Source: an uncultured Paracoccaceae bacterium
GTDB taxonomy: Bacteria > Pseudomonadota > Alphaproteobacteria > Rhodobacterales > Rhodobacteraceae
Direction: 5' to 3'
NCBI GenBank assembly: GCA_937916485.1
Contig: CALFSV010000427.1
Span: 1-39,624, forward strand
DNA length: 39,624 nt
Both the position numbers and the translations under genes were made by a program. Positions 8,504 through 15,795 of this stretch are shown here, in pieces. Below the pieces are notes generated by a model, which did no database searches, was not told where the DNA came from, and saw nothing but the letters and a program-made list of their open reading frames with translations. How positions within the stretch are numbered: the first letter of the stretch is position 1; every line of letters starts with the position of its first letter.

Positions 8504-9371
8504 TCAGGGGACCACGCGCGCTTGCCCATGCGGCAAGCGCGGCACCGGTCGTAATCAGTGCCGCAGCCAGAAACAGGCTGCTGGACGGCGCAGAAACCCC
8601 GAATGCCACAAGCACAAGGGTCGACAACAGCGGCGCGGCATAGGACGCGACGCCCAAGAGCTGGATGTCCCCCCGCTTGACCCCGACATCCCACAAGAAG
8701 AAGGCCAGTCCCACCGGGCCAAGGCCAAGGCCGATCATGGCCGCCCAGCCCCTGCCTGTTTCTGGCCAAGCCGTCGTTTCAAGCGCAAGGTGCGCAACAA
8801 GCGACAAGGCGGCCGAGGCCAGGCAGAACACCGTCACACTGGCCGTCGGCACGGCACCAAAGCCGCGCGACACCACCGAATAGGTTGACCAGAACAGCGC
8901 ACACAAAAGCGCCAAACCGTAGCCGGGCAGGTTCGCGACTGTGAACCCGTTGCCGCCCGTCGACACGATCAAGGCCGCCCCGGCAAAGCTGACTATGGCC
9001 CCGAGGATATGCCCCGCTCGCAGCCGTTCCCCCGGCAAAAGGCCCGAGAACAAGACAATCAGCAGCGGCCAGAGATAGGCGATCAACCCCGCCTCTGCCG
9101 GAGGCGCCATCCGCAGGGCGGAAAAGTACAGAAGATGGTAGCCAAAAAGACCCGCCGTCCCGAACAGGTAGACCCTCGCGGGCACCCGACGCAGCGCCCC
9201 AAGCGTGCCCGATGCGATAGACCAGACAAGGCCAACCGCGCCACCAAGGACAAAGCAGACCGCGTTCAACTGCAAAGGAGGAACCGGGGCCGATTTCACC
9301 GTCAGCACAGCCAGAAGAGCCCAGAGCAGGACTGCGCCAAAGCCGATCAGGCTCGCCAAGGGTCGGGTCAC
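8481..9371 (-). CDS. EamA/DMT family exporter
   Basis: The 296-residue product has about ten hydrophobic helices in two EamA halves, the typical drug/metabolite transporter layout in the inner membrane. The stretch MAPPAEAGLIAYLWPLLIVL resembles YddG-like aromatic amino acid exporters, but substrate is not certain. I chose the GTG at 9371: it is preceded by AAAGGA at good spacing and forms a 4-base GTGA overlap with the stop of the LysR gene, giving the usual length near 295. Coupling to a LysR regulator suggests the exporter is part of that regulator's unit. Its 3' end overlaps the convergent DUF465 gene. Confidence 0.87.
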   Translation of the reverse strand: MTRPLASLIGFGAVLLWALLAVLTVKSAPVPPLQLNAVCFVLGGAVGLVWSIASGTLGALRRVPARVYLFGTAGLFGYHLLYFSALRMAPPAEAGLIAYLWPLLIVLFSGLLPGERLRAGHILGAIVSFAGAALIVSTGGNGFTVANLPGYGLALLCALFWSTYSVVSRGFGAVPTASVTVFCLASAALSLVAHLALETTAWPETGRGWAAMIGLGLGPVGLAFFLWDVGVKRGDIQLLGVASYAAPLLSTLVLVAFGVSAPSSSLFLAAALITTGAALAAWASARGPLISASTDE

Positions 9372-10303
9372 TTTGCATCCTTTGCAAAGACGCGGGTGGC
9401 GGTCAGCGGCTCGATGTCCGAAACCTCGCTTGCCACCCACTCGATGAACTGCGCGATCTGGGGGCGCGTCTCGCTCCCCTTTTGGCAGACGATGCGATAG
9501 GCGGCATTGGTCCGCAGGGTCAAGGCGAAAGGCATCACAAGCCTCCCTTCACGCAGGGCCCGTTCGGTCATCGACACCCGGCCCATGATGGCCCCCGCCC
9601 CGGAAATTGCGGCATTGACCGCATGATCTGCCTGGCTGAACCGAACGCCCCCCTCGGGCGGGGGTGGCAGTCCCGCAGCGGAGAACCATCCCGGCCACCC
9701 CACTGACGGGCCCAGAAACGCGACATCGTCCTGATGCAACAGTGGCAGACGGGCAAGGTCGGCCGGCTGGACCAACCCTTCTGCCAACGCCGGGGCGACC
9801 ATCGGCGTCAACCACTCATCAATGATCTTGCGGGAGTACAGCCCCCGATCGTCGCCCTGTCCAAAGCGGATGGCCACGTCGACCTCGTCCCTGTCGAAAT
9901 CCATCAGCCGCAGACTGGCAGAAAACCTTAGCTCAATCTCGGGGTGGGCCGTAGCAAAGGCAAACATCCGCGGGGCAAGCCATTGGGCCGTGAACCCCGG
10001 ACCCGCCGTAACCGTCAAGGTCCGGGTATCGCCCAAACGACGGGCGGCCCGCCAGGCGGCCGTCAGCGTGGCAAAGCCATTTGCCGCCCCGGGGGCCAAA
10101 GCGCGGCCAGCCGCCGTCAGCTCGACCGCGCGGTTAAGGCGGCGAAAGACCGGCTGGCCCAAATGCTCTTCAAGGGACTTGATCTGAAACGACAGCGCGG
10201 CGGGGGTCACGTTGAGTTCGGCGGCCGCAGCAGCAAACGACATGTGCCGGGCGGCGGCATCAAAGGCCCGAAGGGCAGTCAAAGGAGGGAGACGGTCGCT
10301 CAT
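9368..10303 (-). CDS. LysR family regulator, GcvA-like
   Basis: The 311-residue protein has an N-terminal winged helix-turn-helix (LTALRAFDAAARHMSFAAAA through TPAALSFQIKSLEEHLG, about residues 8-50) followed by a periplasmic-binding-like effector domain. The opening MSDRLPPLTALRAFDAAARH and the DEVDVAIRFG segment are typical of the GcvA subgroup. Its mRNA leads straight into the EamA exporter. No good Shine-Dalgarno is visible; a TAATAC hexamer lies 9 bases before the ATG on this strand, so the transcript may be nearly leaderless. It is divergent from a 39-residue peptide gene and probably controls the shared spacer. Confidence 0.93.
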   Translation of the reverse strand: MSDRLPPLTALRAFDAAARHMSFAAAAAELNVTPAALSFQIKSLEEHLGQPVFRRLNRAVELTAAGRALAPGAANGFATLTAAWRAARRLGDTRTLTVTAGPGFTAQWLAPRMFAFATAHPEIELRFSASLRLMDFDRDEVDVAIRFGQGDDRGLYSRKIIDEWLTPMVAPALAEGLVQPADLARLPLLHQDDVAFLGPSVGWPGWFSAAGLPPPPEGGVRFSQADHAVNAAISGAGAIMGRVSMTERALREGRLVMPFALTLRTNAAYRIVCQKGSETRPQIAQFIEWVASEVSDIEPLTATRVFAKDAK

Positions 10304-10305
10304 TT

Positions 10306-10401
10306 CAGAACAGTATTACTTAACTGAGAATCTGGAAAGTCTCGTTTGTAATGTTGCGTGAAAAGGCCCATCTTGGGTACAGAACAGCAATACTTATCCG
10401 A
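10306..10401. promoter_or_regulatory. Paired direct repeats in lysR divergent spacer
   Basis: Two 22-base sequences, at 10306-10327 and 10380-10401, match at 18 positions; both begin CAGAACAG and share TACTTA in the middle. One abuts the LysR start codon and the other ends 3 bases before the GGAG of the small peptide gene. The 74-base spacing is about seven helical turns, so two regulator dimers could bind on one face with DNA looping. The likely binder is the LysR protein itself; this is inference. Confidence 0.5.
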
Positions 10402-10414
10402 ATGGAGAGACAAG

Positions 10415-10534
10415 ATGATCAAGGCAAGCGCACAGGCCCGCACCCGGAACGCAATCGACCGCGCCCACGATGAGCGCGCCCGGGCAGTTCAGGCCGCCTT
10501 TAATTGGCTGATTGGTCGGACCCGGGGGCGGTGA
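10415..10534 (+). CDS. Small basic peptide, 39 residues
   Basis: An ATG with GGAG seven bases upstream opens a 39-codon frame rich in Arg and Ala, ending in FNWLIGRTRGR and followed by a strong terminator. The sequence forms an amphipathic helix with a hydrophobic patch VQAAFNWLIG near its C-terminus. It resembles in style the small Arg-rich proteins (DUF1127-like) common in this group, but I cannot place it in that family. The neat promoter, ribosome site and terminator make it likely to be a real gene, divergent from the LysR regulator. Confidence 0.65.
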   Translation: MIKASAQARTRNAIDRAHDERARAVQAAFNWLIGRTRGR

Positions 10535-10547
10535 TCCCGAAAAAGCG

Positions 10548-10579
10548 AAAGGGCCGGCCCTGATGGACCGGCCCTTTTT
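10548..10579. terminator. Bidirectional terminator
   Basis: A 10-pair stem, AAAGGGCCGG at 10548-10557 and CCGGCCCTTT at 10568-10577, is followed by a T-run on the plus strand (and by an interrupted T-rich stretch on the minus strand). It lies between the convergent small peptide gene and phaB and can serve both. Confidence 0.85.
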
Positions 10580-10600
10580 GCATGCGGGACGCAGATCGCG

Positions 10601-11326
10601 TCATATCATGTACTGGCCGCCATTGGCAGACAGGGTTGACCCGGTGATAAAGCCGGCTTCATCCGAGGCCAGAAAGACTACCGCCCGCGCGATCTCATCC
10701 GGTTCGCCAAGTCGTCCGACGGGGATCTGCGGAAGAATGACATCGTTCATCACCTTTTCAGGGATCGTGCTCATCATTTCGGTATTGATGTAGCCGGGTG
10801 CAACGACGTTAACGGTGATGCCAGCGCGCGCGCCTTCCTGGGCCAGCGCCTTGGTAAAGCCGATGTCACCCGCCTTGGCCGCTGCGTAGTTCGCCTGGGC
10901 GAACTGGCCCTTCTGTCCGTTGATCGACGAGATCGAGACAACACGCCCAAACTTCCGTTCGCGCATTCCGGGCCAGACCGAATGGGTCATGTTGAACAGA
11001 CCGGTCAGATTGGTGTTGATGACCGCATGCCATTGATCCGGCGTCATCTTGTGGAACGGGGCATCGCGGGTGATGCCAGCGTTGTTGACCAGAACATCAA
11101 CAGGGCCAAGGTCAGCCGTGACCTGGGCCACGCCCTTGGCGCAGTCTTCGTAGTTGGACACATCCCACTTGTAGGTCTTGATGCCGGTTTCGGCCGTAAA
11201 GGCCTGGGCGGCCTCGTCATTGCCGGCATAGGTAGCAGCGACGGCATAGCCCTCGGCCATCAGGGCCTTGGAAATGGCTGCGCCGATACCGCGCGATCCT
11301 CCGGTGACGATTGCGACACGGGGCAT
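10601..11326 (-). CDS. phaB: Acetoacetyl-CoA reductase
   Basis: PhaB reduces acetoacetyl-CoA to (R)-3-hydroxybutyryl-CoA with NADPH, the second step of polyhydroxybutyrate synthesis. The 241-residue SDR has the cofactor loop TGGSRGIG at 8-15, Asn-Asn-Ala-Gly near 81-84, and the catalytic Ser134, Tyr147 and Lys151. The INGQKGQFAQANYAAAK segment is typical of PhaB/FabG-like reductases; the phaA neighbour favours PhaB. The ATG at 11326 has a perfect AGGAGG before it. It lies 109 bases after phaA on the same strand, with two inverted repeats in between. Confidence 0.95.
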   Translation of the reverse strand: MPRVAIVTGGSRGIGAAISKALMAEGYAVAATYAGNDEAAQAFTAETGIKTYKWDVSNYEDCAKGVAQVTADLGPVDVLVNNAGITRDAPFHKMTPDQWHAVINTNLTGLFNMTHSVWPGMRERKFGRVVSISSINGQKGQFAQANYAAAKAGDIGFTKALAQEGARAGITVNVVAPGYINTEMMSTIPEKVMNDVILPQIPVGRLGEPDEIARAVVFLASDEAGFITGSTLSANGGQYMI

Positions 11327-11383
11327 GGATGTCCTCCTCAGAAATTTGATCACTTAAACGATGTTATGCTTTGCGATACCTGT

Positions 11384-11423
11384 GCGCAATATTATTGCGC
11401 GGCGATAGCGAGATTTCTCTCGC
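11384..11423 (-). promoter_or_regulatory. Two inverted repeats between phaA and phaB
   Basis: A perfect palindrome, GCGCAATA (11384-11391) and TATTGCGC (11393-11400), separated by one base, lies 57 bases before the phaB start. Directly before it in the direction of transcription, GCGAGA and TCTCGC (11408-11423) form a stem whose minus-strand loop is GAAA, a stable GNRA tetraloop. The first looks like a protein-binding site, the second like an mRNA hairpin that could separate expression of phaA from phaB. Confidence 0.5.
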
Positions 11424-11435
11424 CATCCTGTCAGA

Positions 11436-12608
11436 TCAACGCTCCACACAAAGGGCGACGCCCATGCCGCCACCGATGCAAAGTGTCGCAAGGCCCTTCT
11501 TGGCGCCGCGCCGCTTCATCTCGAACAACAGGGTGTTCAGCACGCGGGCACCGGACGCACCGATGGGGTGACCGATAGCGATAGCGCCGCCGTTCACGTT
11601 CACGATGGCAGGGTCCCAGCCCATGTCCTTGTTGACGGCACAGGCCTGCGCGGCAAACGCCTCGTTCGCCTCGACCAGATCTAGGTCGGACACCTTCCAT
11701 CCCGCTTTTTCAAGCGCTTTGCGCGATGCATAGATCGGGCCGACGCCCATGATCGACGGGTCCAGACCGGCGGTGGCGTAGGAAGCGATGCGGGCCAGAG
11801 GTTCGATTCCCCGACGCTCTGCCTCATCTGCCGACATCAACAGGGCACCGGCTGCACCGTCATTCAGTCCGCTGGCATTGGCGGCCGTGACAGTGCCATC
11901 CTTGGTGAATGCAGGACGCAGCTTTTGCATCGCCTCCATGGTGGCACCATGGCGGATGTATTCGTCCTGATCGACGATGGTATCGCCTTTGCGGCCCGCG
12001 ATCGTGTAGGCCACGATCTCATCCGCAAACTTGCCTGCCTTTTGCGCGGCCTCAGCCTTGTTTTGGCTGGCAACGGAAAATTCGTCCTGCATCTCGCGGC
12101 TGATCTGCCACTGCTCTGCCACGTTCTCGGCGGTTTGGCCCATATGGTAGCCGTTAAAGGCATCCCAAAGACCATCACGGATCATGGTGTCGATGTAGGT
12201 CATATCGCCCATCTTCTTGCCCTGGCGCAGATTCGCGGCATGAGGAGACATCGACATGTTCTCCTGGCCACCAGCGGCGACGATCTTGGCATCGCCCAGC
12301 ATGATGTGCTGCGCCGCCAGCGCAACGGCCCGCAGACCCGAGCCACAAACCTGGTTAATGCTCCATGCCGCGCTTTCCTGCGGAAAGCCCGCGTTGATGT
12401 GCGCCTGACGGGCCGGGTTTTGCCCTTGAGCAGCGGTCAGCACCTGCCCAAGAATCGTCTCGCTGATCTCACTTTTGTCGACGCCAGCCCGCGCGGCAAT
12501 CTCGGCCAGCACGGCTGCCCCCAGATCATGTGCGGGGGTGTTCTGAAATGACCCCCCAAAGCTTCCCACGGCGGTGCGTGCGGCTGAAGCGATAACGACG
12601 TTGGTCAT
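11436..12608 (-). CDS. phaA: Acetyl-CoA acetyltransferase (beta-ketothiolase)
   Basis: PhaA condenses two acetyl-CoA to acetoacetyl-CoA, the first step towards polyhydroxybutyrate. The 390-residue thiolase has the nucleophile Cys88 in NQVCGSG, His347 in IGHPIGASG and the second active-site Cys377 in LCIGGGMG, all at the standard positions. The ATG at 12608 is preceded by AGGAG and gives the family opening [15 protein letters not shown]. The polymerase phaC is not in this window. It lies upstream of phaB in the same direction; its promoter should be in the 163-base spacer after the EAL gene. Confidence 0.96.
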   Translation of the reverse strand: MTNVVIASAARTAVGSFGGSFQNTPAHDLGAAVLAEIAARAGVDKSEISETILGQVLTAAQGQNPARQAHINAGFPQESAAWSINQVCGSGLRAVALAAQHIMLGDAKIVAAGGQENMSMSPHAANLRQGKKMGDMTYIDTMIRDGLWDAFNGYHMGQTAENVAEQWQISREMQDEFSVASQNKAEAAQKAGKFADEIVAYTIAGRKGDTIVDQDEYIRHGATMEAMQKLRPAFTKDGTVTAANASGLNDGAAGALLMSADEAERRGIEPLARIASYATAGLDPSIMGVGPIYASRKALEKAGWKVSDLDLVEANEAFAAQACAVNKDMGWDPAIVNVNGGAIAIGHPIGASGARVLNTLLFEMKRRGAKKGLATLCIGGGMGVALCVER

Positions 12609-12771
12609 AGGGGTGCTCCTCTTACGTGCGGTCCCAGGCTGCGGGGTATGGCTCACGCTTTGGATGCACGGTCCCCTCCCCGCCGGTCAGGCTTTGTTTA
12701 GGGGGCGCAGGCGCGAAGGGCAACGAATTTCCCAGAAATGTGGACGATCGCATACCCGAAACGCTTGGCCA

Positions 12772-13575
12772 TCAAAGCGATGCCTTCGGCACACCGAAAA
12801 GATAACCTTGAAGGCAGTCGACTCCCAGATGGCGGACCATCCCGGCCTCTTCGAGAGTCTCGACCCCTTCCGCGACAACAAACATCTTGAACTGATGAGC
12901 TACGCTGATCAGCGCCTCGGTCAGGACCTGATTGTCGGGGGTAGAATCGATCGATCTGATGAAATGTTTGTCGACCTTAGCCAGATCAAAAAAGAAATCT
13001 TTGAGGTGCCGGAACGCGATGAACCCAGACCCAAAATCATCAAGGGCAAAGGCGACCCCACGCGGCTGCAACTCTTCCATAAAGCGGACGACGACATCCG
13101 GCAGCAGCATCGCCGATTGTTCAGAAATCTCAAGGATCAGACGATCACCGACATCCCCAAGCCGGATGCCACGCTCTAGCGTATCTCGCCAGCGACCATC
13201 GGCGATTGAACGAGCGGACATGTTGATGGCCAGGCGCAGCTTGGGGTTTGCGTGCAACTTTGCCAGACCAAGGCGAAGGCTGGCGCAATCGAGGTCCCTG
13301 CCAAGCACCGTTTCCTCGACCTCTGACATGAAGTAGCGGGCGGGAATCACCCGACCGGCGTCGTCTAGAACCCGGATCAATCCTTCGTAGAACGCGACCT
13401 GCCCCGAAGGACCAGCCTGCAGGACGGGTTGAAATGCAAGCTGGGTGCGATTGGCAGCAATCGCCTCGCGGACGAGCTTTGGCGCATCCTGATCTCGGCT
13501 GGCAAAGGCCTGTTGAAGGGGATCCGAGGATTCCAGCAACGCCGAGTCAAGGTTCTGGGTGTTTAGAGCAGACAT
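12772..13575 (-). CDS. EAL domain cyclic-di-GMP phosphodiesterase
   Basis: A stand-alone EAL protein of 267 residues without membrane segment or sensor domain. The EAL signature appears as EGL with Glu64; metal and substrate ligands are present as Asn118, Glu149/Glu152 in EISE, Asp179-Asp180 in DDFGSG, Lys200, Glu236 in AEGVET and Gln256 in LQGYLFG. All catalytic positions are intact, so hydrolysis of cyclic-di-GMP to pGpG is likely. I chose the ATG at 13575, giving MSALNTQNLD; a longer frame would need a TTG start at 13614. It is divergent from tag across 106 bases. Confidence 0.9.
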   Translation of the reverse strand: MSALNTQNLDSALLESSDPLQQAFASRDQDAPKLVREAIAANRTQLAFQPVLQAGPSGQVAFYEGLIRVLDDAGRVIPARYFMSEVEETVLGRDLDCASLRLGLAKLHANPKLRLAINMSARSIADGRWRDTLERGIRLGDVGDRLILEISEQSAMLLPDVVVRFMEELQPRGVAFALDDFGSGFIAFRHLKDFFFDLAKVDKHFIRSIDSTPDNQVLTEALISVAHQFKMFVVAEGVETLEEAGMVRHLGVDCLQGYLFGVPKASL

Positions 13576-13681
13576 CAGGAGTTTCCGTTTCAGACGCCGA
13601 CACTCTGGCACCAAAACCGCTAACGTTGTCTAAAGCTCCGAAATTTGGCATGAATTATACCTGTTTTCTGGGGGTCGAAAA

Positions 13682-14257
13682 ATGGACGAACGATGCGGCT
13701 GGGCGGGGTCAGAGCCCATTTATGTCGACTACCACGACACCGAATGGGGGGTCCCCGAACGGGATGGGCGCGCCTTATGGGAGAAGCTTGTCCTGGATGG
13801 ATTTCAGGCCGGACTCAGCTGGATTACCATTCTGAAAAAGCGGGACAATTTTCGGGCGGCCTTCGCCGATTTCAATCCAGAAGTGATCGCATCATGGGGT
13901 GAGACGGAGGTTCTGCGCTGCCTCGCCAACCCCGGCATCATCCGGCACCGGGGCAAGATCGAAGCCACCATAGGCAATGCCCGCGCCTACCTGGCAATCG
14001 AGGAACGAGAGGGCTTCGCGCCTTTCTTGTGGAACTACGTGGATGGCGTCGCTTTGCAGGCAGAACGACACAGCCTCGCCGACGTGCCCGCTTTTACCCC
14101 GCTCTCCACTCAAATCTCAAAGGATCTCAAGAAGGCTGGGTTTCGGTTTTGCGGCCCGACGATTATCTATGCCTTTATGCAGGCCACCGGCATGGTCAAT
14201 GACCACTTGGTGCAGTGCCCCCGGCACGGACCTTGCGCTGCTCTGGCCAGAGGCTGA
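13682..14257 (+). CDS. tag: DNA-3-methyladenine glycosylase I
   Basis: Tag removes 3-methyladenine from alkylated DNA, opening base excision repair. The 191-residue product keeps the zinc site Cys5, His18, His175 and Cys179, and the base-pocket segment FQAGLSWITILKKR at about 41-54. The usual catalytic-loop glutamate is an aspartate here (LDG at 38-40), a conservative change. Length matches the family. It starts at ATG 13682 and ends 2 bases before the convergent moaE stop codon. Confidence 0.95.
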   Translation: MDERCGWAGSEPIYVDYHDTEWGVPERDGRALWEKLVLDGFQAGLSWITILKKRDNFRAAFADFNPEVIASWGETEVLRCLANPGIIRHRGKIEATIGNARAYLAIEEREGFAPFLWNYVDGVALQAERHSLADVPAFTPLSTQISKDLKKAGFRFCGPTIIYAFMQATGMVNDHLVQCPRHGPCAALARG

Positions 14258-14259
14258 GG

Positions 14260-14700
14260 TCACCACCGCTTGAGCGCTGCCTCGTCCTCGTCCTGGGCGG
14301 CGACCCAACCAGCACCTGCGCCCGTCACTTCTTTCTTCCAGAAGGGGGCGCGGGACTTGAGGTAGTCCATCAGAAAGTCTGCCGAGGCAAACGCCTCGGC
14401 GCGATGGCGGGCCGCTGTGGCCACCATCATGATTTGATCGCCGGGCTTCAAGGACCCAAAACGATGGATGACCATCGCGTTGGACAAGTCCCAGCGGGAC
14501 CTGGCCTCGGCCAGAATATCCGCAATCGCCTTCTCGGTCATGCCGGGATAATGCTCGATCTCCATGACCGACAAACCACCGGAAACGTCGCGGACGAGTC
14601 CGGTAAAGCTCACGACTGCCCCGGCCCCTTCGCTGGCCAGGGAAAAACGGGTCAACTCCGCCCCGGCATCAAAGGGTTCCGCCTGAACGCGCACGTCCAT
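14260..14700 (-). CDS. moaE: Molybdopterin synthase catalytic subunit
   Basis: MoaE, with MoaD, inserts two sulfurs into precursor Z to make molybdopterin. The 146-residue product has the conserved VSFTGLVRD, EHYPGMTEK, HRFGSLKPGD and MDYLKSRAPFWKKE blocks, the last carrying the active-site lysines. The ATG at 14700 follows the moaD stop by one base and matches the family start; a GTG at 14709 would add three residues and overlap moaD. Last gene of the pgsA-moaD-moaE run. Confidence 0.95.
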   Translation of the reverse strand: MDVRVQAEPFDAGAELTRFSLASEGAGAVVSFTGLVRDVSGGLSVMEIEHYPGMTEKAIADILAEARSRWDLSNAMVIHRFGSLKPGDQIMMVATAARHRAEAFASADFLMDYLKSRAPFWKKEVTGAGAGWVAAQDEDEAALKRW

Positions 14701-14701
14701 G

Positions 14702-14950
14702 TCAGCCACCAGTCATCGGGGGGAAAAACGCCACCTCGCGGACGCCCGTCAGAGAGGCGTCAAAACTGGAAAGTTCCTGATCCAGCGCGACACGCAAAGC
14801 TGAGGTATCCGAAAAGGCTGCATCGTAGCGGGCTTCTCGGACACGCAATTCCGCGACTAAGTCGGCAACTGTTGCAGCCTCAGTCTCGATCCGCTCTCTC
14901 GGCAAACCGATCCGTTCACGCACCCAGGCAAAGTAGAGGACATCGATCAT
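14702..14950 (-). CDS. moaD: Molybdopterin synthase sulfur carrier subunit
   Basis: MoaD is a ubiquitin-fold carrier whose C-terminal glycine is thiocarboxylated to supply sulfur to MoaE. The 82-residue product opens MIDVLYFAWVRERIG and ends in MTGG, the required Gly-Gly tail; VREVAFFPPMTGG is the family ending. Its ATG overlaps the pgsA stop codon (ATGA), so translation is coupled. Confidence 0.95.
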   Translation of the reverse strand: MIDVLYFAWVRERIGLPRERIETEAATVADLVAELRVREARYDAAFSDTSALRVALDQELSSFDASLTGVREVAFFPPMTGG

Positions 14951-15612
14951 TTCGAACCCTTCAGGAACGGGAGGGCCTTGTTGAAGTAATCCCATCCAGT
15001 CGCCAGCGTCAGCACTGCAGCACACCACAAAAGCACGATCCCGGCGTACCAGCTGTATATCATGCCGTAGTACTTCCAGGCCAATCCCAAAGTATCCTCA
15101 ACACGACCAGCAAGAATCTCCAAGATCATCTCCTGGTCCATGCCAAAGGACTCCATGCCGAAATAGTGCTCGAACGCGCCGGTTGAAAATAAGACTGCGA
15201 TGGCGATCATCTGCAGGGTCGTCTTCCATTTCGCGAGGCGGGTCACCTTCAGAGTGCTGGCATCCGAACCCAAAAACTCACGCAGTCCCGAAACGAAGAC
15301 TTCGCGAAACAAAATCAGGGTCGCGGGCAGAAGAATCCAAGGGTTCATGCCGGAAAACCCTGTGATCACCAAAAGCGCAATGATCACCATGGCTTTGTCG
15401 GCAATCGGGTCCAACATCGCACCGAACCGCGATTCCTGCTTCCACGCGCGAGCGAGATAGCCGTCGAAGAAGTCGGTCAGCGCGGCCGTCACGAATAGCG
15501 CAAGCGCATACCAATCGGCCCAGGGACGAGCAAAATACAGAAACATGACAGCAACCCCAGGGGCCGCGAACAGTCGCAACACGGTCAAAATGTTGGGCAG
15601 GGTCCAGGTCAT
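14947..15612 (-). CDS. pgsA: CDP-diacylglycerol-glycerol-3-phosphate 3-phosphatidyltransferase
   Basis: PgsA makes phosphatidylglycerol phosphate, the committed step to phosphatidylglycerol and cardiolipin, in the inner membrane. The 221-residue product has the CDP-alcohol phosphotransferase signature with Asp, Gly, Ala and Arg of DFFDGYLAR and the downstream RFGAMLDPIADK, plus four or more hydrophobic helices. I chose the ATG at 15612, giving the family opening MTWTLPNILTVLRL; an ATG at 15648 is in frame but neither has a strong ribosome site. Linkage with uvrC upstream and moaD/moaE downstream is a familiar arrangement in this group. Confidence 0.94.
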   Translation of the reverse strand: MTWTLPNILTVLRLFAAPGVAVMFLYFARPWADWYALALFVTAALTDFFDGYLARAWKQESRFGAMLDPIADKAMVIIALLVITGFSGMNPWILLPATLILFREVFVSGLREFLGSDASTLKVTRLAKWKTTLQMIAIAVLFSTGAFEHYFGMESFGMDQEMILEILAGRVEDTLGLAWKYYGMIYSWYAGIVLLWCAAVLTLATGWDYFNKALPFLKGSK

Positions 15613-15672
15613 GATCGTGTCATAGCCGTTCGCCAGCCCGGATGCCATATGTCGGTGCCGGCTTTGAGGGCG

Positions 15673-15756
15673 GACCCTCCGGGGGGAATATTTTTGGCAA
15701 GAAAAAGCTGATCGTCGTGTTGCTCCTCATCTCGCCACAAATATCCCCGCCGGAGG
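15673..15756. repeat. Inverted pair of intergenic repeat units
   Basis: Two copies of a CTCCGG-GGGG-ATATTT-type unit face each other: 15673-15707 reads CCTCCGGGGGGAATATTTTTG and continues GGCAAGAAAAAG, and 15722-15756 carries the reverse form ending AAATATCCCCGCCGGAGG. The two can fold into one long imperfect hairpin. Units of this style are widespread between genes in roseobacters by recollection. The pair sits between uvrC and pgsA and may influence their joint transcript. Confidence 0.65.
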
Positions 15757-15795
15757 CAGAAAAGAAGTCGAATGCGCCGCAGGCGCTCTATTGGA

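Noticed and set aside
10415..10534. DUF1127 family membership of the small basic peptide
   Set aside because: Size and Arg content fit, but the typical LxDIGLSR-like core is absent.
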